Made by a program: the position numbers and the translations under genes. Shown piece after piece: positions 23,929 through 29,563 of a stretch of DNA of 29,563 bases; the stretch's first letter is position 1; each line of letters opens with the position of its first letter. Where the stretch lies: positions 53,925-83,487 of the forward strand of contig DIWP01000039.1 of assembly GCA_002423545.1 (NCBI GenBank). The letters run 5' to 3'. The notes beneath the pieces are model-generated. The model searched no databases, was not told the DNA's origin, and was given only the letters and a program-made list of their open reading frames with translations. This stretch comes from Thermoleophilia bacterium UBA6103. Lineage in GTDB: Bacteria > Actinomycetota > Thermoleophilia > UBA2241.

Positions 23929-25424
23929 GCGAGCCAGCCCCCTTCCATCAGGACCTCCCGCAAGCGATCCTCGGCGGCACGGGCTTCAGTAACGGCCAGC
24001 TTGAAGGCCTCGACCGCCTCGGGCAGGGGTGGAATCTCATCGCCGATCGGCGGTAGCACGTAGCGCGAGATGTTGAGCGTCCACTCCTCGGCCTTGATCT
24101 CCTCGAGTGTGACGACTCTGGCGAGCTCCTCGACATCGACAATGTTGTTCACCCAGGCGACGATCTGCTCGGCATGCTCGCCGTCAAGGAAGTTCTGCGC
24201 GCGGCCCTTGCGGAAGAGGCTCGATGCATCGACGATGAGGACCCTCTCCTTGCGCTCGGCAGGCTTTCTGCGACGCAAGACGACGATGGCCGGAGCGAGC
24301 CCGGTGCCGTAGAAGATGTTGGGCGCCAGACCGACCACGGCTTCGATGAGGTCCTGCTCAAGTAGCGCCCGGCGGATGCGACCCTCGGCGCCCTTGCGAA
24401 ACAGCGCCCCTTGTGGCAACACGACCGCCATCCGTCCCGCACCCTCTGCCATCGAGGCCACCATGTGTTGGACCCAGGCGTAGTCGCCGTAGCTCTCTGG
24501 CGGAAGACCGAAGATGGCCCGCCCCCAAGGATCGGCCTCCCAGATCTCGCGGCCCCACTCCTTGAGCGAGAACGGCGGATTGGCGATGACGCAGTCGAAG
24601 GTAGCCAGTCCGCCACTGGTCGAGTCGCTGAAGGCTGGATTGCGCAGCGTGTCCTGGCGGACGATCTGGAAGTCCTCGATGCCGTGCAGAACAAGGTTCA
24701 TGCGCGCGATCGCCGAGGTGGTGAGATTCTTCTCCTGGCCGTAGATGTTGCCAAAGAAGGTGCGTGGATCGCCGCCGGCCTCACGCGCGTGCTCGATGGC
24801 TCCCAGCAGCATGCCGCCGGTGCCACAGGCCGGGTCGTAGATGCTCTCCCCCTCTTGTGGGTCGAGGATGTCGACCATCATGCGCACCACGCTACGCGGC
24901 GTGTAGAACTCGCCCGCCTTCTTACGTTTGGTGACATCGGCGAACTTGCCGATCAGGTACTCGTAAGCGTCGCCGAGGATGTCGGAGCCGATCGCCTGGT
25001 TGCCCAGTGCCACTGCTGAGAGGCCTTCGATAAGGTCCTTGAGAATCTCATCGGTGAGCATCTCGCGGTTGCCCCAGTCGGCAGCGCCAAAGACGCGGTA
25101 GAGAGTGTCCGGGTTGGCCCGCTCGACCTCGCGCATGGCATGCGAGAGAGCTGCACCGACATTGACTGGTGTGGCTCGCACGTCGCGCCAATGGCAGCCT
25201 TCGGGAATCGTGAAGCGGTGGATCTCCGGGTAGTCGACCGGATCGACGTCTCCGTAGAGCTCGACAGCCTCCCCTGTCTCATCATCCCAGACGTCGGAGA
25301 GCCGCTTGAAGAAAAGCAGCGGCAGGATGTACGCCTTCCAGTCGGTGCGATCGACGGCGCTACCGCGCAGGATCTCGGCGCAGTTCCAGAGGTGAGACTT
25401 GAGCTCCTGGAGTGTTAGGGACAT
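23925..25424 (-). CDS. hsdM: Type I restriction-modification methylase subunit, first gene of the operon
   Basis: This 499-residue HsdM homologue has the N-terminal helical domain (YILPLLFFKRLSDVWDDETG, about 32-51), GEFYTPRSVV (about 171-180), motif I DPACGTGGML (197-206) and motif IV NPPFS (282-286). It is of normal full length and ends directly over the start of a second, divergent hsdM, followed by a single hsdS and hsdR. The ATG at 25424 lacks a ribosome site; TAGAGT lies 8 bases before it, so a leaderless start is possible but weakly supported. A type I methylase is normally two identical M subunits with one S; this layout suggests a mixed M pair or two alternative methylases. Confidence 0.95.
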   Translation of the reverse strand: MSLTLQELKSHLWNCAEILRGSAVDRTDWKAYILPLLFFKRLSDVWDDETGEAVELYGDVDPVDYPEIHRFTIPEGCHWRDVRATPVNVGAALSHAMREVERANPDTLYRVFGAADWGNREMLTDEILKDLIEGLSAVALGNQAIGSDILGDAYEYLIGKFADVTKRKKAGEFYTPRSVVRMMVDILDPQEGESIYDPACGTGGMLLGAIEHAREAGGDPRTFFGNIYGQEKNLTTSAIARMNLVLHGIEDFQIVRQDTLRNPAFSDSTSGGLATFDCVIANPPFSLKEWGREIWEADPWGRAIFGLPPESYGDYAWVQHMVASMAEGAGRMAVVLPQGALFRKGAEGRIRRALLEQDLIEAVVGLAPNIFYGTGLAPAIVVLRRRKPAERKERVLIVDASSLFRKGRAQNFLDGEHAEQIVAWVNNIVDVEELARVVTLEEIKAEEWTLNISRYVLPPIGDEIPPLPEAVEAFKLAVTEARAAEDRLREVLMEGGWLA

Positions 25425-25749
25425 CGGAGGCTACTCTAGCACTGAGGCGGGACGGAGGCTCGGTTCGGTGACGTGCCACAGGTCTCCACGTGATGCCTTG
25501 GAGGCAGAACGGCTGCTCAGAGCTACCTTTGCCGACTACGTGCCGACCGGCCACGGCCGTGACCATGACAGGAGTGCTGGTGTGGCAACGGCCAAAGGTG
25601 GCTCGCAGCTTCCTTGGGGGCACCTGGCATCGCGTTGTCAGGTGGTGAGAGTGCCTGCTATCGCGTAGCTGTCAGCGTCTGCTTCGCGCTCGCCGAATTT
25701 TAGTGTACGCACCGTCTCAATCCGTGATGTCGGTGATAGCCTCTCGCCT
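25425..25749. other. Divergent intergenic region between the hsd operon and the YaaC-like gene
   Basis: This 325-base region must hold the promoters of both gene sets, since the hsd operon leaves to the left and the YaaC-like gene to the right. I see no clear -35/-10 pair in it. Its best structure is the long imperfect dyad at 25621-25644. No open frame in it looks like a gene. Confidence 0.5.
25621..25644. promoter_or_regulatory. 24-bp near-perfect dyad, possible operator
   Basis: The outer arms CACCTG (25621-25626) and CAGGTG (25639-25644) are exact reverse complements, and the inner 12 bases, centred on CGCG, continue the symmetry with two mismatches (10 of 12 pairs match). The length and centre suit a dimeric DNA-binding protein. 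It sits between divergent defence genes; no candidate regulator is encoded next to it. Confidence 0.45.
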
Positions 25750-26823
25750 ATGGCTTCGGACGCAGGAGCACCCCGCCTTTCGATGATGACCACTGGTCGG
25801 TTCTGGCCGGGAATGGCCAGTGCCGATGCTTGGGATCGGCTTCGGCTGACCCGATCGCGACCACCCGGTGCCGCCAAAGATGGTCCGAGAGCTGACCTGT
25901 ATCGGGCTGCTCTTCAGCAGTCCGAGGACCTCATGCGCGCATCTGAAGCGACCGGACGCGCTGCTCGTCCGTTGCCGCTGTTCTACTCAGTGAGCCAGGC
26001 TGGGAAGGCGATTGAGGCATGCTGCCAGGATCTCCAGGAGAGCACGAGTCACGGGCTGCGTCTGTCGACCATCAATCCAGCCATTCTCGAGACCGAGATT
26101 GAGGTGCAGCGGAGGCGCCCGGCGACGTCGGCGCCCAGAGGTAGGTTCGAATCTGTGTCCCGATGTCTGCAGTCGCAGGTCCCTTCGAGGAACCCGACGC
26201 TTGGTGTGCTCATTGCCTCCCTCCCCGAGTTGGCGCCGTTCCTCCCTTCGCAGTCGCAGCACCAGCAGCCGCTGCTCGTCTACATCGACGCGCCTCTCCT
26301 TGCGTTCGCACGCGTGGTCAACGATGTTGTACGCATATGCGTCGCGTTGGACTTCGAGCCACAAGGGCTGGATCAGGCGTTGCGGCATCTGTTTGAGCAC
26401 TACCCCGATGTCGCTGGACGCATCGAGAACACGCAAGAGGCGAGGCTGTCGGCGAACGAAGTCTCGTTCCTGCTCAATATCGAGGAGCCGGGCAACCGAG
26501 AGCGGAGCCCGGACCACATCAGCTTTCTCATCCCCAACGTCAGTCAGAACATGCACTACGGCTACTGGTTGAGACCGTCCGTCGTGGACGTGCAAGGCGA
26601 ACGGGTGCCTACTCCGCTCATGACGTGGTGGCTCATTCTCTACGGCCTCTCGATGTTGGCTCGCTACTACCCAACAGAGTGGATTGCGGCACTTGACCCG
26701 GACTCCTCCGAGGTTGCCGTACTTCTGGATCAATGCATGTCCGAAGCGATGCGGCGCGTTCCAATGCTCATGCTCGATGCAATTGCAGCAGCCGAGCGGT
26801 CTTTCGCTGATGTTGACAAGTGA
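25750..26823 (+). CDS. YaaC-like protein
   Basis: This 357-residue protein matches the pattern of the YaaC family: an N-terminal LFYSVSQAGKAIEACC segment (compare LFYGMSQLLKA of Bacillus YaaC), a variable middle, and the C-terminal LILYGLSMLARYYPTEW. It is predicted soluble and mostly helical, with no signal peptide or catalytic motif I can name. The function of the family is unknown, and members often stand near restriction and other defence genes. The start ATG 25750 lacks a ribosome site; ATG 25783/25786 are alternatives. It is divergent from the hsd operon, and its last codons contain the -35 box of the next promoter. Confidence 0.75.
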   Translation: MASDAGAPRLSMMTTGRFWPGMASADAWDRLRLTRSRPPGAAKDGPRADLYRAALQQSEDLMRASEATGRAARPLPLFYSVSQAGKAIEACCQDLQESTSHGLRLSTINPAILETEIEVQRRRPATSAPRGRFESVSRCLQSQVPSRNPTLGVLIASLPELAPFLPSQSQHQQPLLVYIDAPLLAFARVVNDVVRICVALDFEPQGLDQALRHLFEHYPDVAGRIENTQEARLSANEVSFLLNIEEPGNRERSPDHISFLIPNVSQNMHYGYWLRPSVVDVQGERVPTPLMTWWLILYGLSMLARYYPTEWIAALDPDSSEVAVLLDQCMSEAMRRVPMLMLDAIAAAERSFADVDK

Positions 26824-26840
26824 TGGCGACCGGGCATAAT
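26813..26840 (+). promoter_or_regulatory. Strong sigma70-type promoter between the YaaC-like and NYN genes
   Basis: A perfect -35 TTGACA (26813-26818, inside the last codons of the YaaC-like gene) and CATAAT (26835-26840, 5 of 6) are 16 bases apart. The first transcribed base should be about 26847. This is the best promoter match seen in the window. It drives the hairpin unit at 26847-26906 and, on read-through, the NYN gene. Confidence 0.65.
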
Positions 26841-26854
26841 GGCATCAGACTCTC

Positions 26855-26872
26855 CCCGGGCCGCGGCCCGGG
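26855..26872. repeat. 18-bp perfect palindrome
   Basis: CCCGGGCCGCGGCCCGGG reads the same on both strands. As RNA it can fold into a 7-bp GC stem with a CGCG loop. It lies between the promoter at 26813-26840 and the terminator at 26877-26906. Confidence 0.8.
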
Positions 26873-26876
26873 ATGC

Positions 26877-26906
26877 GAAGCCGCTTTCGGGCGGCTTCTG
26901 CTTTTC
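26877..26906 (+). terminator. Intrinsic terminator-like stem-loop with T-run
   Basis: The arms GAAGCCGC (26877-26884) and GCGGCTTC (26891-26898) pair exactly around TTTCGG and are followed by TGCTTTTC. Two further G-C pairs with one bulged base can lengthen the stem. It would end transcripts of the YaaC-like gene or of the unit starting near 26847. Confidence 0.75.
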
Positions 26907-26925
26907 ATGGCCCCGGACGACCTCG

Positions 26926-27603
26926 ATGGGCACTGAAGCCGGCACGAGTTCCGCGAGGCTGCCTCGAACCCGAGTCTACATCGACGGGTTCAACCTCTAC
27001 TACGCCGCCTATGACCGTGCCGGACTCGGCCGCTGGAAGTGGCTCAATCTCTGGCGCCTCTGTGAGCAGGCACTTCCAAGGAACCGCTTGGAGGCAGTTC
27101 GCTACTTCTCCGCCAGGGTCAGTGCGACGCCATCCGACCCAGGCAAGCCGGTGCGCCAGGACGCCTACCTACGGGCGCTGGAGACCATTCCCGGTCTCAC
27201 CATCCACTGGGGGCAGTTCGTCATCAACGAGAAGCACCTGAAGCTGGTCAACCCACCGAAGAGAGGTGACAAGCGCGCCCACGTCTACGTGGCCGAAGAG
27301 AAGGGCTCAGACGTCAACCTGGCAAGCTACCTGCTCCTCGATGCGTTCAAGGATGCCTACGACGTGGCCGTGATCGTGTCGAACGACTCCGATTTGAGGG
27401 AGCCGGTGCGAATCGTCAGAGAGGAGCTCGGCAAGACGGTCGGCGTGCTCAAGGTTGAGGGCGAGAAGCGGATCTGCGTGTTTCGTCGCGAGGTCGACTT
27501 CATCAGGCCGCTCCGAGAGGGCCACTTCCGCAATAGCCAACTTCCCGACCCAGTGATGGATGCCTCGGGCCGGCCAATCGCCAAGCCACCAGAGTGGCGG
27601 TAG
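26926..27603 (+). CDS. NYN-domain (PIN-like nuclease) protein
   Basis: This 225-residue protein carries a NYN domain: RVYIDGFNLYYAAY at the start gives the first conserved Asp, KGSDVNLASYLLLDAF gives the second, and VAVIVSNDSDLREPVRIV the third acidic cluster, the pattern of metal-dependent PIN-like RNases. The ATG at 26926 is preferred. The in-frame ATG at 26839 overlaps the -10 box and would translate through the hairpins into non-family sequence. No good ribosome site is visible. Bacterial NYN proteins are thought to process or degrade RNA. The structured unit directly upstream makes an RNA partner worth testing, but this is inference. Confidence 0.85.
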   Translation: MGTEAGTSSARLPRTRVYIDGFNLYYAAYDRAGLGRWKWLNLWRLCEQALPRNRLEAVRYFSARVSATPSDPGKPVRQDAYLRALETIPGLTIHWGQFVINEKHLKLVNPPKRGDKRAHVYVAEEKGSDVNLASYLLLDAFKDAYDVAVIVSNDSDLREPVRIVREELGKTVGVLKVEGEKRICVFRREVDFIRPLREGHFRNSQLPDPVMDASGRPIAKPPEWR

Positions 27604-27729
27604 ACATCACCTCACTGGCCATCATGTTGTCCGGCAGAAGGTGCTGCACTCGTGGTTCTCGCCGACGGTCGGCCGACGACGCCGGCCCTCGCAGTTGGCA
27701 GTGAGTAGCCGAAGCCGATGGCATCCGAG

Positions 27730-28704
27730 CTACTCGCTCCGTGTCTTGAGGTCTGGCGTGGCTGCCATCGCGAACCCTGTGAAATCTGGGTAGATGGTAG
27801 AATGCCGGTAGCCAAAACTGCGTTCCAGGCGGGCGCGGATCTCATCCTTGGCGGACGCGAGGATGCGCATCGAGTAGACAGCATCCTGTGCAACTCCCCC
27901 ACGCTTCACCCTGAGCTTGTGGGGTCTCAGCGACAGGCAGGTCGCCGCACGGACCTCTTCGATTCGCCAGTACCCTCCACCGTCCTTGGGCCACTGGTTC
28001 GGTGCGTCGGGCCCCCTGCTTGTTGGAGCGCCTCCGAGCAGAAAGCCCCCATCCTGAGCGGCGATCCGTGCGTTGTAGTGAGGCGTCCGCCAGGCGAAGA
28101 CCTTGGTACTCCACGTCCTTCGCATGGCCATCAGGCGCCTACGCTCGTCGTCGTTGAGGTCTTTGGGCTCGGCCTCTGTCGGCCACGGTCGCCTGAGGGC
28201 GTCCTCCCAGCGACGATACTGACGGTTCTCGTTGATGAGACGTCCTGTCACATCGACAGCGAACAGGCGCGCATCCTCGTCCTCATACTGCCGCCCGGCG
28301 TTGTCCCACTTCTCCTCGACGGCGAACCAAGCACCAATCCAAGGGTTGAAGGTGACATCCACGAGGCGCGTCGGCGCCCCGAAGTGCTGAAGGGCCGCCA
28401 ACTGCGCGAGAATCGAAAGGCGGCCGCCAGGCCCCCCAGTGTGCAATCCCCATCTGTGCACATCAGCGAGTATGCGACCTTCGTAGCGCGCAAGATCGCG
28501 CTCTTCAGGCGGTGCACCTCGGGTCCAGGTCAGACGACGGTACAGGGAGCTGTAGAGCGGCCAGTCCGCATTCACCTGACCGCGCCAAGCGAAGACTTTG
28601 CTCTGACTCCGCCACTTGGTGAACACGTCCTCGATGACGGTAACGAGGTCGGCGTAGTTGGCGATGACCTCCTCGTTCGGCTTCCAGAACTCGGATGGTT
28701 CCAT
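27730..28704 (-). CDS. FRG-domain protein
   Basis: This 324-residue protein has the FRG domain: the signature is FAWRGQ (38-43; usual form FRGQ), followed by about 60 residues of helices and LAALQHFGAPTRLVDVTFNP (102-121) with WIGAWFAVEE, the most conserved part of the family (compare QHYGLPTRLLDWT). The C-terminal half has no motif I recognise. FRG proteins are of unknown biochemistry and are frequent in defence islands. The ATG 28704 has GAGGGGGACG directly ahead; TATCAT at 28775-28770 (minus strand) is a possible -10. An in-frame start 42 bases upstream is less likely. It converges with the NYN gene. Confidence 0.85.
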   Translation of the reverse strand: MEPSEFWKPNEEVIANYADLVTVIEDVFTKWRSQSKVFAWRGQVNADWPLYSSLYRRLTWTRGAPPEERDLARYEGRILADVHRWGLHTGGPGGRLSILAQLAALQHFGAPTRLVDVTFNPWIGAWFAVEEKWDNAGRQYEDEDARLFAVDVTGRLINENRQYRRWEDALRRPWPTEAEPKDLNDDERRRLMAMRRTWSTKVFAWRTPHYNARIAAQDGGFLLGGAPTSRGPDAPNQWPKDGGGYWRIEEVRAATCLSLRPHKLRVKRGGVAQDAVYSMRILASAKDEIRARLERSFGYRHSTIYPDFTGFAMAATPDLKTRSE

Positions 28705-28957
28705 CGTCCCCCTCGGGTAGCCGCACCGCAGTGGTCGCCTGTGCAACGCGCCGTCTTGGCATGCATCCCATGATACCGCTCATGTCGACAGCGATGGCTC
28801 GGATCCCGACAGGCGGCGCAAAGGCCGCCGTGCGCTCCGCATGAGGGTGTCGGCGGTGCCTTCGGCAGCTTGCTTGGCGGGCACGGGTCTCACGATCCCC
28901 TGTCCTGCAGCTTCCCGCCGCCGACCTCGCCTGCAGACCGACGTTCCACCGAGGCGC

Positions 28958-29398
28958 TCAACACGCCTCGCTTTCGCGCTCACCCTCGCTGGCCGCCGTC
29001 CGCGGGCCCCTCATGAGGGTCAGGTAGGTCTCGACGCCGGAGCGCCCCTGCCGCCGGGCGAGCTGTTCCGGCGTAAGGTCGAGCAGCCTGACCAGCCGAT
29101 CGATGGTCGCTGCCGCGCCGCGCAGATCACCGGCGGCCAGCATCTTGGCAAACAGCAGATCGTAGGCCGCCAGGGCCCTGCCGAGCTCGAGCTGCGGGTC
29201 GTGCTCGGCCCGGGCAGCCAGCCGCTGCCTGGCGGCCGCCAGGTAGCGCTCCATGGTCCGCGCCCCGACGCCCCAGCGCTGCCTGCCCAGGCGCACGATC
29301 TGCTCTTTGCCGAGGCGCCGCACCAGCAGCTCGGCAACCTCGGTTAGGCGCTGCTCATGCTCGGCCCGGGTGGGCCGCTTTGCGAGACCGTTGGCCAC
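28958..29398 (-). CDS. Phage terminase small subunit-like HTH protein
   Basis: The 146-residue protein from GTG 29398 (behind GGAGAGGTGATC) has an N-terminal segment RPTRAEHEQRLTEVAELLVR, a helix-turn-helix-like part (GVGARTMERYLAAARQRL), and a helical C-terminus (LARALAAYDLL-like, actual ALAAYDLLFAKMLAAGDLRG). This order resembles small terminase-type proteins of phages, which start DNA packaging by recognising phage DNA. The match is by pattern only. The frame remains open to the window edge through LAIRRRGLDAGKAAH, so a longer start to the right is possible. A large terminase gene would be expected downstream on the same strand, but an FRG gene follows instead, so this may be a remnant or a free-standing regulator. 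Confidence 0.6.
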   Translation of the reverse strand: MANGLAKRPTRAEHEQRLTEVAELLVRRLGKEQIVRLGRQRWGVGARTMERYLAAARQRLAARAEHDPQLELGRALAAYDLLFAKMLAAGDLRGAAATIDRLVRLLDLTPEQLARRQGRSGVETYLTLMRGPRTAASEGERESEAC

Positions 29399-29563
29399 GA
29401 TCACCTCTCCGTGCGGCGTGGGCGTATGTGCTGCCTTGCCAGCGTCCAGACCCCGGCGCCGGATGGCTAGCACGAGATCCCCCAGCGCGGCACGCAACGC
29501 CGTAAGGGTCGCTCGTTGGTCGCCCTTCAGCGCCAGCGACCTTCGAGGGCACCAAGAAGGCGG

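Larger units (their letters stand above)
26847..26906 (+). ncRNA. Candidate small RNA or attenuator leader with two hairpins
   Basis: Between a strong promoter and a T-run lies a unit of about 60 bases made almost wholly of two hairpins: a GC-only palindrome (26855-26872) and a stem-loop followed by TGCTTTTC (26877-26906). Transcription would produce a compact structured RNA ending just before the NYN gene (start 26926). It may be a discrete small RNA, a substrate or partner of the NYN nuclease, or only a terminator/attenuator. No known RNA family is recognised. Confidence 0.35.

Noticed and set aside
22684..24063. Long plus-strand open frame (459 codons) opposite hsdM
   Set aside because: Antisense shadow of the two methylase genes, caused by codon bias in high-GC DNA; no domain or ribosome site.
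27668..27677. GTCGGCCGAC palindrome between the NYN and FRG genes
   Set aside because: Ten bases without a loop are expected by chance in DNA of this GC content, and no T-run follows.
27718..28773. Long plus-strand open frame (351 codons) opposite the FRG gene
   Set aside because: Composition is not protein-like and the minus strand carries a clear FRG domain.
28780..28983. Minus-strand open frame of 67 codons between the terminase-like and FRG genes
   Set aside because: Arg/Gly-rich random-looking sequence, no ribosome site, overlaps the upstream gene; a small hypothetical cannot be fully excluded.
1..29563. CRISPR arrays, tRNA or rRNA genes, insertion sequences
   Set aside because: No regularly spaced repeats, cloverleaf sequences, or transposase-like proteins were seen on either strand.

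Overview
The window comes from a high-GC bacterium (roughly 60% GC by eye). The lipoprotein N-terminus with a Gly/Asp-rich linker after its lipobox cysteine, a likely leaderless start, and the mix of ATG and GTG starts suggest an actinobacterium, perhaps from a deep lineage. This placement is a weak inference because no rRNA or ribosomal gene is present. Many genes carry a G-run (GGGGG or longer) where GGAGG would be expected as ribosome binding site.

Left part (1-17281): a catabolic locus. One long minus-strand gene series runs from a promoter near 15581-15608 down to the left edge. In transcription order it encodes a hydantoinase/oxoprolinase-type B and A pair, a beta-keto acid cleavage enzyme (BKACE, DUF849), a lambda-crystallin/L-carnitine dehydrogenase-like 3-hydroxy acid dehydrogenase, a peptide-type ABC importer (lipoprotein binding protein, two permeases, two ATPases), a split ADP-forming acyl-CoA synthetase (alpha, beta), a 3-hydroxybutyrate dehydrogenase-like SDR, and the start of a 3-oxoacid CoA-transferase A subunit cut by the window edge. 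Divergent from it are a second, related SDR and a TetR-type regulator. A perfect 8-bp-arm dyad overlaps the -35 box of this divergent promoter. The inferred logic is: import, ring or amide opening (or carboxylation) by HyuAB, oxidation to a beta-keto acid, cleavage with acetyl-CoA to acetoacetate plus an acyl-CoA, ATP recovery from the acyl-CoA by the ADP-forming synthetase, and disposal of acetoacetate by CoA-transferase and SDR. The substrate is unknown; a carnitine-like hydroxy acid is one possibility.

Middle and right part (17650-28704): a defence-island-like region. An overlapping minus-strand operon encodes two different HsdM subunits, one HsdS, one HsdR, and a small AbiGi/DUF2971-like protein. 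Divergent from it are a YaaC-like protein and a NYN-domain nuclease-like protein. Between those two lies a compact promoter, two-hairpin and T-run unit that looks like a small RNA or attenuator. An FRG-domain protein follows on the minus strand.

Right edge (28958-29563): a small HTH-type protein resembling phage terminase small subunits, which suggests that a phage-derived element starts near or beyond the edge. No tRNA, rRNA, CRISPR array or transposase was recognised.
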